DNA of 64,000 nucleotides from Clostridiales bacterium. GTDB lineage: Bacteria; Bacillota; Clostridia; Caldicoprobacterales; DTU083. Position numbers and translations under genes: made by a program. Below the pieces are notes generated by a model. That model had not been told where the DNA came from. It did not search any database and saw only the letters and a list, made by a program, of their open reading frames with translations. Below are positions 9,036 through 17,554 of this stretch, piece by piece. Numbering within the stretch: position 1 is the stretch's first letter; each line of letters opens with the position of its first letter. The stretch is taken from the NCBI GenBank assembly GCA_012839095.1, contig DUOA01000127.1, positions 48,768-112,767 of the forward strand. The letters are read 5' to 3'.

Positions 9036-9823
9036 AACTAACAAAGAGAGAGGCCTTCCTGCTGAAGTTAGTCAGTTTTGTAGCTTTACTGGTTCTATCC
9101 TACTATTTTATAATAGCACCACAACTGGAAAGATTAGCTGAGACTGAACAGAATCTGGCATTAAAATCTTCGGAAGTTGAGACGATTGAATCAGAGATAC
9201 AAAGTCTTCCCCTACTAGAGGAGGAAATTGCATCACTGCAAGAAGAAATCAGGGTTTCAACAAAAACCTTTTACCCTGAACTGCGGCAGAAGAAGCTTAT
9301 TGTTATTCTGGATGAACAGCTTAAACAGTCCGGAACAGCAGCGGATTCTTTGACGTTTTCCCAGGTAAATTCTGAAGAAAGTACTGAAGATCTTGGAACA
9401 GATAATGAACAAACCGAAAATTCAGATGTCAATTCCAATGGAGAGCCTGTAAAGACAGTTCTTCAGTCCATATCAATTCAAGTCCCATTTACCGGCAGTT
9501 ATGAGCAAATAATTGATTTGATAAGGAGACTGGAAGACATGAATCGTACTTTCGTCATTAACAGCCTTCAGCTGTCCCAAGGTACAGACGGCACAATCAG
9601 CGGAACAATTAATCTGGATTTTTATTCATTGAAAAAACTGTTCCCTGATCCACAGGATGAGGATTATCTTAGCTGGCCATACAATACACCTAAAGGTATA
9701 GACAATCCTTTCCGGTTCATAGAAAGTGAAGAATCGGTATCTGAAGATGACTTGGAAACAACAGCACCGGAGGGGACAGAATCTCTGCCCGAGTCAGAGA
9801 ATCAGGATGAGGAACAACCATAA
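9032..9823 (+). CDS. pilO: Pilus assembly protein PilO
   Basis: PilO forms a heterodimer with PilN in the alignment complex. The protein has one membrane helix (residues 11-30), a Glu-rich coiled coil (35-85) and a PilO-like domain that resumes around SIQVPFTGSYEQIIDLIRRL. An acidic low-complexity insert (about residues 108-140) and an acidic C-terminal tail rich in Glu, Ser and Asp are unusual and probably disordered. The start ATG overlaps the pilN stop (ATGA). Confidence 0.85.
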   Translation: MKLTKREAFLLKLVSFVALLVLSYYFIIAPQLERLAETEQNLALKSSEVETIESEIQSLPLLEEEIASLQEEIRVSTKTFYPELRQKKLIVILDEQLKQSGTAADSLTFSQVNSEESTEDLGTDNEQTENSDVNSNGEPVKTVLQSISIQVPFTGSYEQIIDLIRRLEDMNRTFVINSLQLSQGTDGTISGTINLDFYSLKKLFPDPQDEDYLSWPYNTPKGIDNPFRFIESEESVSEDDLETTAPEGTESLPESENQDEEQP

Positions 9824-9839
9824 AATGAAGGGGATTTAA

Positions 9840-10610
9840 ATGGAATTTGTTCTTATAGCGCTCGTATCTATAGCAGGATTGCTGATGGGCAGTTTTTTCA
9901 ATGTATGCATCTATCGTGTTCCGAGAGACCAATCCATAGTAAAACCTGCTTCCCGATGTACCTCCTGCGGCACAAGATTAGCCTGGCGTGATTTAATGCC
10001 TGTAATCAGCTGGGTTAGTCTGGGAGGGAAATGTCGTTACTGCAAGAGTCCTATATCTTATAGATACACTTTAGTTGAATTGCTTACCGGTTTGATATTT
10101 GTAGTTCTGTATCTGAAATTTGGAATAAGCGGCAGCTTTTTAACGTATGCAATACTTTGTTCGATATTAATTATTGCTACCCTTATCGATTTGGACTTTC
10201 AGATCATACCGGACGGACTGGTACTTACAGGGGCAATATTCGCTTTATTGCTGATACCGGCCGGTCTGTCTGTTCACTGGAAAGATGCATTGCTGGGGAT
10301 GCTGGCAGGAGGAGGCACATTTTTGCTGATTGCGCTTCTTTCCTCGTGGATTCTCAAAAAAGAAGGTATGGGCGGCGGTGATATCAAACTAATGGGCATG
10401 ATAGGCCTGTTTATCGGATGGAAATTAACAGCTTTATCCATCCTCTTATCAATATATGCAGGCGGAATAATTGGCGGATTACTGATGCTGCTCAGAAAGA
10501 AGAAACGCGGCGATGCCATACCATACGGCCCATTTATTGCTGCAGGCACGGTTATTGCCATTCTTTACGGAAACGATTTGATTCAATGGTATATCCTGAC
10601 GTTTTTGTAA
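9840..10610 (+). CDS. pilD: Prepilin peptidase / N-methyltransferase PilD
   Basis: This membrane aspartate protease cleaves class III signal peptides of prepilins and methylates the new N terminus. The N-terminal domain contains the expected four-cysteine zinc site (CTSCG and CRYCKSP) around residues 40-70. The two catalytic Asp motifs are present: DLDFQIIPD near residue 120 and GMGGGDIKLMG near 178. About seven to eight membrane helices follow. Its substrates are likely the prepilins encoded just downstream. A terminator follows, closing the first pil unit. Confidence 0.95.
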   Translation: MEFVLIALVSIAGLLMGSFFNVCIYRVPRDQSIVKPASRCTSCGTRLAWRDLMPVISWVSLGGKCRYCKSPISYRYTLVELLTGLIFVVLYLKFGISGSFLTYAILCSILIIATLIDLDFQIIPDGLVLTGAIFALLLIPAGLSVHWKDALLGMLAGGGTFLLIALLSSWILKKEGMGGGDIKLMGMIGLFIGWKLTALSILLSIYAGGIIGGLLMLLRKKKRGDAIPYGPFIAAGTVIAILYGNDLIQWYILTFL

Positions 10611-10639
10611 CAGCTAACCAAATACATAATACGAACTAG

Positions 10640-10668
10640 AGGAAGAGCCTGTCTCTTCCTTTTATTAT
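10640..10668 (+). terminator. Rho-independent terminator after pilD
   Basis: An 8-bp stem (AGGAAGAG / CTCTTCCT) with a 5-base loop is followed by TTTATTATT. It ends the pilB-pilD transcription unit. Confidence 0.8.
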
Positions 10669-10720
10669 TAACCTGATTGTGAAATATGCTGTAGACAATT
10701 TGGAAAAGGTTAAAATATTA

Positions 10721-10749
10721 TTGAAATATGTGGAAGTTTATAATATAAT
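10721..10749 (+). promoter_or_regulatory. Sigma-A-type promoter for the prepilin operon
   Basis: TTGAAA (10721-10726) and TATAAT (10744-10749) are separated by 17 bases, directly between the pilD terminator and the first prepilin gene. This indicates independent expression of the minor pilin and second pilMNO genes. Confidence 0.7.
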
Positions 10750-10805
10750 TGACTCAAATATTGGCTTATTATCCAAATATAGCCTTTCACAAAGGGGGGG
10801 TGGGC

Positions 10806-11291
10806 ATGCATCTATCATTAAAGAGAAATAAAGGCCTGACGCTGATAGAGTTACTGCTAGTCCTTTCCCTTCTCAGTGTGCTTTCCTTAATGACAATACC
10901 CAATCTTCTCCGCTCAAACAACCGATGGATTCTGCGAAGCACGGCATATATGATAGCCAATGATATAAGAAGGATTCAAAGGATGTCAGTACAGGAGTGC
11001 ACACAATACAATTTTGAACTGCAGACAAAACAGTTCTATTATATACTTAGAAATAACGATCCGACCCATCACAACATTAAAAAGGTTCAACTAAACCCGA
11101 AAATCACTTCTATAACATCTACACTTTATAATCCTGGATATGCCGGGCCCAAAGAAGGATACCGTATCCTTAGGTTTTCCTATCTGGGCAGTCCCAATCA
11201 AGCAGGAGAGATCGTACTGGAAACGGGAAACGGCGACAATATCCGTTTGACTGTTGACGTTGCCACCGGAAGGGTTAAGGTGTATGATTAG
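10806..11291 (+). CDS. Type IV prepilin-like protein (GspH/FimT-type minor pilin)
   Basis: The ATG at 10806 follows a very strong GGGGGGG site. The short basic leader MHLSLKRNKG is followed by the cleavage context G/LTLIE, with Glu at mature position 5, then a hydrophobic helix (LLLVLSLLSVLSLMTIPNLL). The remaining region of about 120 residues is a compact globular domain, as in GspH/FimT minor pilins that initiate pilus assembly. PilD encoded upstream would process it. It overlaps the next prepilin gene by 8 bases. It does not look like an abundant major pilin. Confidence 0.85.
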   Translation: MHLSLKRNKGLTLIELLLVLSLLSVLSLMTIPNLLRSNNRWILRSTAYMIANDIRRIQRMSVQECTQYNFELQTKQFYYILRNNDPTHHNIKKVQLNPKITSITSTLYNPGYAGPKEGYRILRFSYLGSPNQAGEIVLETGNGDNIRLTVDVATGRVKVYD

Positions 11292-12102
11292 GAAAGGCAG
11301 GTCGGAAGGTTTTTCTCTCATGGAACTGGTATTGTCGCTGGGTATCATGGCTATTCTGATTTCCTCTTTTTTCGGCATTATGACCAGTTTTGCAAAAAGC
11401 AATCAAATAAGTTATTTGTATCTGACAACCGGAATCAATGCAGGTAATATATATGAAAAGGCAAAATCCATGTCTGTCTATGAACTGTCAGCATTTACAT
11501 CAAACAATATAATGTATGAAAACAATATAAAATATGTTGTAGAAGCAGACTGGTATACCAATGATTCGTCAGCCAACCAAATCGTAATAGTTGTGCATCA
11601 GGATTCCTCACATGGGTTTTTATGCTATGCCTTCGGAGATTCCATACATAACTTATTCACTATGAGCGGGCAGGGAAGTCTGGAAATCCGGCTTATACCT
11701 GGTGATAAACATACAACCATTGCCTTTTCAGATGAATTGGGCAATACGGCTGAATATTCTTTTGTAACAAGCAAGGCTGCTCAGATATTAAGAGTACTTA
11801 CCAATAAAATGAATGCTGAGCAAAGAATACATATAGATATGGCTCAATTGCCCGAAAACAATTGGAATCTGCACATATATGAACATCCTTTTGCAGGTAA
11901 TATATCCATAAATGTGGACAGCCTGATAATTTATACAAAACAGCTCAATAAACCAATACAGGTAGATAATCTGACTCTTACCTCCACAAAATCAAAAACA
12001 GGACTCAAAATACCAGTGTATATGCAAGTGAGAGCATATCAGGAAGACAGGGATTATCATCCGATTTCCCAGCGGTTTGGAGTCTTTCTGATTAGTCCAT
12101 AG
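11284..12102 (+). CDS. Type IV prepilin-like minor pilin
   Basis: The ATG at 11284 lies within the end of the previous gene. The leader MIRKGRSEG is followed by FSLMELVLSLGIMAILISS, a class III prepilin signal with Glu at mature position 5 and a hydrophobic helix. The remaining 230 residues are beta-rich and I cannot assign them to a family. Its position within the prepilin cluster argues for a minor pilin at the pilus tip. Confidence 0.8.
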   Translation: MIRKGRSEGFSLMELVLSLGIMAILISSFFGIMTSFAKSNQISYLYLTTGINAGNIYEKAKSMSVYELSAFTSNNIMYENNIKYVVEADWYTNDSSANQIVIVVHQDSSHGFLCYAFGDSIHNLFTMSGQGSLEIRLIPGDKHTTIAFSDELGNTAEYSFVTSKAAQILRVLTNKMNAEQRIHIDMAQLPENNWNLHIYEHPFAGNISINVDSLIIYTKQLNKPIQVDNLTLTSTKSKTGLKIPVYMQVRAYQEDRDYHPISQRFGVFLISP

Positions 12103-12121
12103 TGCACGGGGGGTAGAAAAA

Positions 12122-12559
12122 TTGCAGAAAAATAAAGGTTTTACTCTGCTTGAGTGTTTAATAACACTCAGCTTGGTTTCCATTGTTATCGTTATAGCAT
12201 TGAACATCTATCTGACGGGATACAAATTGTACAGAAGACAAGAATACAAGACAGAGGTAGAAGAGAATATCAGGGTGATTTTGAATAGAATTTCAGAAAC
12301 CTTGCGCAGAACGGATCACCCTGCTGAAATGGTTTCCGTGTCCGGCAAAATGCTCATAATCGGATCTGCCAGATATTATTTGACTTCTGACAGTCTGCAG
12401 GAGCGAATCGGTCAGGGAACAAACAACTTAGGCCGATATATTCATTCCTTTGATCCTTGTCTGGAGAACAATTGTCTCATAGTGCGTATTGCAGGAATGG
12501 GATTTCAAGGTGAGCCTCCTTTTGTGGTAGAACAAATCTTTTATATTGGAGGTGAGTAG
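12122..12559 (+). CDS. Type IV prepilin-like minor pilin (GspJ/PilW-like)
   Basis: The start is TTG at 12122 behind GGGGGG. The leader MQKNKG precedes FTLLECLITLSLVSIVIVIA, a prepilin cleavage site with the conserved Glu and a hydrophobic helix. The short mature domain (about 139 residues) includes YRRQEYKTEVEENIRVILNR, a region also found in GspJ/PilW-type minor pilins. It lies directly upstream of a PilX-like gene, the order often seen for pilW-pilX. Confidence 0.8.
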   Translation: MQKNKGFTLLECLITLSLVSIVIVIALNIYLTGYKLYRRQEYKTEVEENIRVILNRISETLRRTDHPAEMVSVSGKMLIIGSARYYLTSDSLQERIGQGTNNLGRYIHSFDPCLENNCLIVRIAGMGFQGEPPFVVEQIFYIGGE

Positions 12560-14335
12560 TTGAGGGGTTCGGTGTTGATACTTACATTATACATTATGAT
12601 GGCCATGTCATTTCTGATAATAACAGTTTTTTCAATGGCAGGGACTCATTTAATCATCACAAAAAGCGATAATTTGCATCAACAGGCTTATTATCTGGCG
12701 GAGACCGGATTGTTTTTGGCACAAAGTGAACTCCAGCAGATAGTTGCAAGAGCCTATGAAGATTGCATGGCGGAATTTCAATGGGACCCCTTGCAGCAGC
12801 CCCTGAACAGCTTACAGGAATGTGCAGAAAAACATGTAGCTGTTAAAATAGATCCAATCATCAATAAAAGGCTGCTGGAACTGGGTTATTTGTTTCAATT
12901 CCCTGAGCCTGATCTGCCTGTTGATCTGCCTGATGCTAAAATAGATGTCAGGATTCGATTTGTGGACCTATATAAGAACCCTTCCAGGCTGTTGATTTCT
13001 TCCCGTGGAATCATCGGCGGAATCCGCAGAAGAATCGATGCAGAAGTCCACATAAATAAGATCAGCGGCATTAACAGCAGTCTGCTATTTGAAAAAGTAC
13101 TCTATACCGGAGACGACTTGCTGGTAAGCAATGGAGGAAGGTTACTGTCTCTTGGTGCTGTTCATATTCAGGGGAGCATTCAGGTTTCGGACAACAGTTT
13201 ACTTGAAATAAGAAGACAGTCGGCTATCCGGGATGAAGTAAGGCTGATTAACTCCAGTCAGGCATTTTTTGCGGAAGATATGGTCTGTGATGGAATAAGT
13301 GTGGAAGGTGAGCCGGATTCTTTTATCGAATGTCTGGGGAATGTATATTGTCATGAGGTAGTTTACGCCCATGGTACGAATAATATGATTGATATTCATG
13401 AAAGTTTGTACATCTGCCCTGAAGAAGAATTCGCTTCTGCAGGCGTAAAGGCAGGAGGCGGCGCAAGGATTACACTTATGGATAAAGTATTCATCAATGG
13501 AACATTGCACTATGAAACTGAAAAAAGTCATCTGTTCGGAATGGAGGAACTGCCTGTTTTTGGTGGAGTATATCACAGCTGTGAAAGTATTGGCGGATTT
13601 AACAGTACTTTTTATTTTCCTGATACAGCTCCGGATGATGCCAGACGTTTTTTTGAGCCGGAATTTGCCGGCCTCAGCAGAACAGAGCAGGCGCTCATGA
13701 TATATGAATATTTGAATGCTTCCCCCGATACAATAATGGATCAAGAATCTTATGAACATCACTTGGCAGGAGTTGACTGTGACAGCATTCACCTTACTAT
13801 GACCGACCCTGTGACCGGCTATACATCAGGTTTGATTTTTGCCGGCAGCAAGGTTAGCAGAACACTTCACATGGAGCAGCCTGATGCCTTTTTTGCATCC
13901 ATTCTCAGGAAGATGAAACAGCAAACCGGCTGGGATTTTTCTTCCCAACTTAATGCAGGAATATCTGTATCAGAAAGCAATGTTATGATAGAGGGGGATT
14001 TTTTATCTGTTTTGAACCACAATCAGCCAATAATCTGCGTTGTCCCGGAGGAAAGAGACTTATATCTCCAATCCGGAGCATTCAGCGGAATAATAATCAC
14101 AAACGGTTCAATTCATGTACCTCAGGATACGGAGGTTGAATTGACAGGTCTAATGATAGCCGGAGAAAACATATTTGTCGAGGGTGGTCTTACCTTGCGG
14201 GAAGATACAGGTATACTTTACCAACTGCTTGATCAGCAAGACCTTTCTTTGAGACGATTTTTTCGTATTGAACCTGAAAAACCATTGTTTGAAATCAGAT
14301 CATGTCGCGAAGTATTATTTAATGCACAGTGGTGA
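12560..14335 (+). CDS. Large PilX-like pilus-associated protein
   Basis: Translation starts at TTG 12560, adjacent to the stop of the preceding prepilin gene and behind GGAGGTGAG. The N terminus MRGSVLILTLYIMMAMSFLI is a hydrophobic helix without the Glu5 of true prepilins, followed by QQAYYLAETGLFLAQSELQ, the hallmark of PilX N-terminal regions. The rest of the 591 residues is much longer than a usual PilX (about 200). It is rich in short beta strands with Gly and Asn turns, including repeating patterns such as LEIRRQSAIRDEV and GLMIAGENIFVEGG that suggest a beta-helix or bactofilin-like fold. A surface or tip-exposed role is likely. The exact function is unknown. Confidence 0.65.
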   Translation: MRGSVLILTLYIMMAMSFLIITVFSMAGTHLIITKSDNLHQQAYYLAETGLFLAQSELQQIVARAYEDCMAEFQWDPLQQPLNSLQECAEKHVAVKIDPIINKRLLELGYLFQFPEPDLPVDLPDAKIDVRIRFVDLYKNPSRLLISSRGIIGGIRRRIDAEVHINKISGINSSLLFEKVLYTGDDLLVSNGGRLLSLGAVHIQGSIQVSDNSLLEIRRQSAIRDEVRLINSSQAFFAEDMVCDGISVEGEPDSFIECLGNVYCHEVVYAHGTNNMIDIHESLYICPEEEFASAGVKAGGGARITLMDKVFINGTLHYETEKSHLFGMEELPVFGGVYHSCESIGGFNSTFYFPDTAPDDARRFFEPEFAGLSRTEQALMIYEYLNASPDTIMDQESYEHHLAGVDCDSIHLTMTDPVTGYTSGLIFAGSKVSRTLHMEQPDAFFASILRKMKQQTGWDFSSQLNAGISVSESNVMIEGDFLSVLNHNQPIICVVPEERDLYLQSGAFSGIIITNGSIHVPQDTEVELTGLMIAGENIFVEGGLTLREDTGILYQLLDQQDLSLRRFFRIEPEKPLFEIRSCREVLFNAQW

Positions 14336-14345
14336 GGTGATTCAG

Positions 14346-15281
14346 TTGTTTTACCCAGGCAATCGGATTCTGTCGGTGGATATGGGCAGCCACACGTATA
14401 AATATATAGAAGCAAAAATGAAACCTGACATTAAGATACTTCGTTATGGCTTTGTTGAAAAAGAACAGCTGTTTCAGGCAGATAAGCCTGCCCGGGAATG
14501 GAGAAAGCTGGGCTGCCGTACCAGAGATACCATTCTTTCTTACAAGCACCAGTCAATGATAATGCGTGAATTTACTCTGACTGCTCGTGATTCATTCCAG
14601 TTCCGGAACAAATTACAGGAGGAAATAAAACAATATCAGATTGATCTAAAGGATGAGTTTGATTTTGACTGCTTAATGCAGTTTGTTGACAAGGATACCG
14701 GGCTTTATCAGGCTACAACCGCAGGAATCTCCAGAGGAGTAAATCGCGATTACATAAACAAAGCTTACTGTCTGGGTCTGAGGCCTAAAGCAGTTGATTT
14801 TCAGGTGTCTGCCGGATTTAGGTTAATCAACAGGGCTCTTGAACATTCAGAAGCAGGATCCTTTCCATATCTGATGCTGGATCTGGGATATGAAAGCACA
14901 ATGGTGGGTATAGCAGATAAAGATAATATATTTGCTTTAAAGACCGTTCCGGCAGGATGTCGCTTAATTGCCGAGTCTGCATCTGAAAATGAGTATTATT
15001 ACGATCAGCTCTCCATGCTCTGTATTGAAATGATTAACTTCTATATGACACGGCATCATAAGGAATTGATGCAAGGCATCTTTTTTGGCGGAGGCAGCTG
15101 CTTTCCTGCTGTTTCTGCCTTTCTTAGGGAACAGATTCCACTATATTGGAATGATTTGAATAATTACATCGCTTATTTACCGGAAATTCCCGATGATATG
15201 GATTTAAATCTGTATGCTAACTGTCTGGGATCCTTGTATTGGAATGACAGAGAGCAGGAAGAATGGGGAGTGGAGCTTTGA
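14346..15281 (+). CDS. Second PilM-like actin-fold protein
   Basis: The TTG at 14346 is favoured as start because GAGGTGA (14334-14340) is ideally placed for it and the product then begins with the actin-like motif RILSVDMGSHTYK. A longer frame reaches back into the previous gene but lacks a ribosome site. About 311 residues make it shorter than PilM at 7388. The second nucleotide-binding region YLMLDLGYESTMVGI and a C-terminal FFGGGSCFPAVSAF match PilM/PilM-like folds. The overlap with the following PilN-like gene and the shared gene order indicate a duplicated PilM-N-O module. Confidence 0.75.
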   Translation: MFYPGNRILSVDMGSHTYKYIEAKMKPDIKILRYGFVEKEQLFQADKPAREWRKLGCRTRDTILSYKHQSMIMREFTLTARDSFQFRNKLQEEIKQYQIDLKDEFDFDCLMQFVDKDTGLYQATTAGISRGVNRDYINKAYCLGLRPKAVDFQVSAGFRLINRALEHSEAGSFPYLMLDLGYESTMVGIADKDNIFALKTVPAGCRLIAESASENEYYYDQLSMLCIEMINFYMTRHHKELMQGIFFGGGSCFPAVSAFLREQIPLYWNDLNNYIAYLPEIPDDMDLNLYANCLGSLYWNDREQEEWGVEL

Positions 15282-15832
15282 TGAACTTTAATTTACTGCC
15301 TCCGGAATACAGGAAGAAGCCTAATATTCTTCGTCGCATTGTTTTGGTAATTATATCTGCTTTATTGCTATGGCCGATTATAGAGTATGGAATTCTTAGG
15401 CCTGTTAATGCTAAATCTGAAAGTCAAAAACAACTGTCCTTGTTGGAAGAAAAAACTGCCGGCTATAACAGTTTGGAAGAAGAGGAAGAGTATCAGCTTT
15501 CTCAACTGGAAGAAATGGAACAGCGAATGCGGAATCTGCAGCAAATGGATGAATGTACGCCCCTGTATTGGTATAAGATATTGGAGATCTTAACCCAAAC
15601 CCTGCCCAGCGGCTGTTCCCTAAATCATTTTACTTGTAACGACAATATCATACTCTTGTCCGGTACAAGTAAAAATGACAAGATTTCTGCAGTTTATCTC
15701 CGAAATCTTCAAAACAGCAATTTTTTTTCAGAAGTGCGAACAGAAAAAATTATGTACCAGCAGAACGATGAGGCCAGTTTTACTTTACGCTGTATTTTAA
15801 AACAAAAACCGAAAGAGGAAGTCACGCCATGA
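15281..15832 (+). CDS. Second PilN-like membrane protein
   Basis: The ATG at 15281 overlaps the stop of the PilM-like gene (TGATG). The N terminus MNFNLLPPEYRKKP is the PilN signature segment that binds the PilM groove. One membrane helix follows (about residues 19-38), then an acidic coiled coil (about 45-85) and a C-terminal domain with ILTQTLPSGCSLNHF. At 183 residues it fits PilN. It overlaps the downstream PilO-like gene by 4 bases. Confidence 0.8.
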   Translation: MNFNLLPPEYRKKPNILRRIVLVIISALLLWPIIEYGILRPVNAKSESQKQLSLLEEKTAGYNSLEEEEEYQLSQLEEMEQRMRNLQQMDECTPLYWYKILEILTQTLPSGCSLNHFTCNDNIILLSGTSKNDKISAVYLRNLQNSNFFSEVRTEKIMYQQNDEASFTLRCILKQKPKEEVTP

Positions 15833-16404
15833 TTCCAGTAAAAAGAAAATTACTTCTATGCCTTATTACTGCCATACTGATTTTTCTCATGTATTATCAT
15901 ATGTTTTTAGGTCCGGTGCTGACAGAAATCGATTTGTCTCTGCGGAATATTGCAGCATATCAAGCAACTGTATCTAATATACAAAACAAGCAGAAAGAGA
16001 TTGATGATATGCAAAAACGTGTGGAACAGGTTAAAAGGAGTCTGCTGGAGAAAAGAGAAGAGCTGCCGGAGGACCTTGATTCCTTTGATCTCATACATCT
16101 GCTGTCAGCTGCGAATGCAAATCAATTAATCAGGCACAGCGCCATCTTTCTTGAACCTATTATATGTGAAGACTTTTTGATTCTGCCGGTACGGCTCAGT
16201 TTCAGCACCGATAATCTGGGTTTGTCAAAGTTTCTGCTTGCCCTGGAAGACTTGGAAAACAGGCCAACTATATCCTATTTACGGATAGCAGCAGATGAAA
16301 TAACTGAAAATAGCCAAAATGTAATGAAGAAGAGCAGGAAAATCATGTATAATCTAGATGTGGAAATGACTATAAATTTTTATGTGAAAGGTAAGGATGA
16401 ATGA
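15829..16404 (+). CDS. Second PilO-like membrane protein
   Basis: The 191-residue protein has one N-terminal membrane helix (about residues 7-27), a coiled coil (45-80) and a C-terminal domain with the PilO-like motif FSTDNLGLSKFLLALEDL. It is the third gene of the second M-N-O set and overlaps aroK by 4 bases (ATGA), tying a housekeeping gene to the pilus operon. Sequence similarity to known PilO is low, so the assignment relies on order, length and topology. Confidence 0.7.
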   Translation: MIPVKRKLLLCLITAILIFLMYYHMFLGPVLTEIDLSLRNIAAYQATVSNIQNKQKEIDDMQKRVEQVKRSLLEKREELPEDLDSFDLIHLLSAANANQLIRHSAIFLEPIICEDFLILPVRLSFSTDNLGLSKFLLALEDLENRPTISYLRIAADEITENSQNVMKKSRKIMYNLDVEMTINFYVKGKDE

Positions 16405-16925
16405 GAACAAATATCTTTCTTATCGGTTTCATGGGGGTAGGTAAAACCACAATCGGGCGCTTGTTGGCAGAGAAAGCCAATATGGAATTTTATGATCTGG
16501 ATAGGATGATAGAAGAAGCAACAGGGCTTACCATTAATGAAATATTCAGAAAAAGGGGGGAGTCATGGTTCAGACAGGTAGAAAACCGGGTATTAAGCGA
16601 GAATGCTTGCGGTTTTGACAAGGTATTTGCTACAGGCGGAGGTGTGGTATTGAATCCGGAGAACAGGAAAAGGATGAATTCCTGTGGCACTGTTGTAGCA
16701 CTAACTGCCAGTGTGGATACCTTGTGGGACAGATTAAAGGATAAGACTGACAGACCACTGCTGTTTAGCAGAAAACCTAAAGAAACACTTAATCAACTTT
16801 ATAATCAAAGAGAGGAACTATATAAGGAAGCACGGTTTATCGTGAAAGTGGATGGAAAATCAGCAGATGAGCTGGCAGAGGAGATCCTCCGGTTAGTTAA
16901 TGATGATAATAGAATAGCAGACTGA
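16401..16925 (+). CDS. aroK: Shikimate kinase
   Basis: The enzyme phosphorylates shikimate at the 3-OH in chorismate synthesis. The 174-residue protein has Walker A GFMGVGKTT near residue 9, the substrate-binding DLD (YDLDRMIEE), the Gly-rich ATGGGVVLN loop near residue 77 and the lid region around LWDRLKDKTDRPLL. Length and motifs match AroK. The start overlaps the PilO-like gene by 4 bases. The next gene but one functional step, aroQ, lies 138 bases downstream. Confidence 0.95.
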   Translation: MRTNIFLIGFMGVGKTTIGRLLAEKANMEFYDLDRMIEEATGLTINEIFRKRGESWFRQVENRVLSENACGFDKVFATGGGVVLNPENRKRMNSCGTVVALTASVDTLWDRLKDKTDRPLLFSRKPKETLNQLYNQREELYKEARFIVKVDGKSADELAEEILRLVNDDNRIAD

Positions 16926-17063
16926 TACTAAAAAATAAGCTTAATGGGAAAATGGCAAAGGATACTTTAGTATTGAAAGGCAGGTATGAAGGTAAATTAT
17001 CTCTGTTCAATTTAGCTTCTTTATGGTAATATGTTCTATGTCAAAGGAAAAAGGTGTGGTTAT

Positions 17064-17516
17064 ATGAGATTGCTGCTTATCAATGGCCCGAATCTGAATC
17101 TTCTGGGAATCAGAGAGCCCGGTATTTATGGAAATATTACATATGAAGATCTGATTGCAAATCTTCAAAACTACTCGAAAAACCTGGGCATAGAGCTTAG
17201 CTGCTTTCAGTCTAACAGTGAAGGGCAGCTTATAGACCGTTTGCATGAAGCGATAGGAGAGGTTGACGGAATCATTTTAAATCCCGGAGCACTTACCCAT
17301 TATAGCTATTCTCTGAGGGATGCCATCTCTGCAATTCAATTACCTGTTTTGGAGGTGCATATCTCCAATATACATTCCAGGGAGAGCTTTCGTAATGTAT
17401 CTTTGACTGCTCCTGTCTGTATCGGTCAGATCACCGGTCTGGGAATCCACGGCTATTATCTGGCAATCGACTTCTTTGTACGCAACTTGATGAAAGAGAA
17501 TGGGAGCTTAAAATAA
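17064..17516 (+). CDS. aroQ: Type II 3-dehydroquinate dehydratase
   Basis: AroQ dehydrates 3-dehydroquinate to 3-dehydroshikimate. The 150-residue product opens with LLINGPNLNLLGIREPGIYG, containing the conserved Asn and the catalytic Tyr near residue 23. It also has QSNSEGQLIDRLHEA, LNPGALTHYSYSLRDAI and EVHISNIHSRESFR, all signatures of the dodecameric type II enzyme. The ATG at 17064 follows AAGGTG; an earlier in-frame start at 17031 lacks a ribosome site. It is followed by an M24 peptidase and efp, an order common in Bacillota. Confidence 0.95.
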   Translation: MRLLLINGPNLNLLGIREPGIYGNITYEDLIANLQNYSKNLGIELSCFQSNSEGQLIDRLHEAIGEVDGIILNPGALTHYSYSLRDAISAIQLPVLEVHISNIHSRESFRNVSLTAPVCIGQITGLGIHGYYLAIDFFVRNLMKENGSLK

Positions 17517-17554
17517 ACCTGTAAACCAACAAACCAATAATGGAGGAATCCCAA

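Noticed and set aside
13199..13792. 197-codon minus-strand ORF inside the PilX-like gene.
   Set aside because: No ribosome site and low-quality composition; the plus-strand gene is in operon context.
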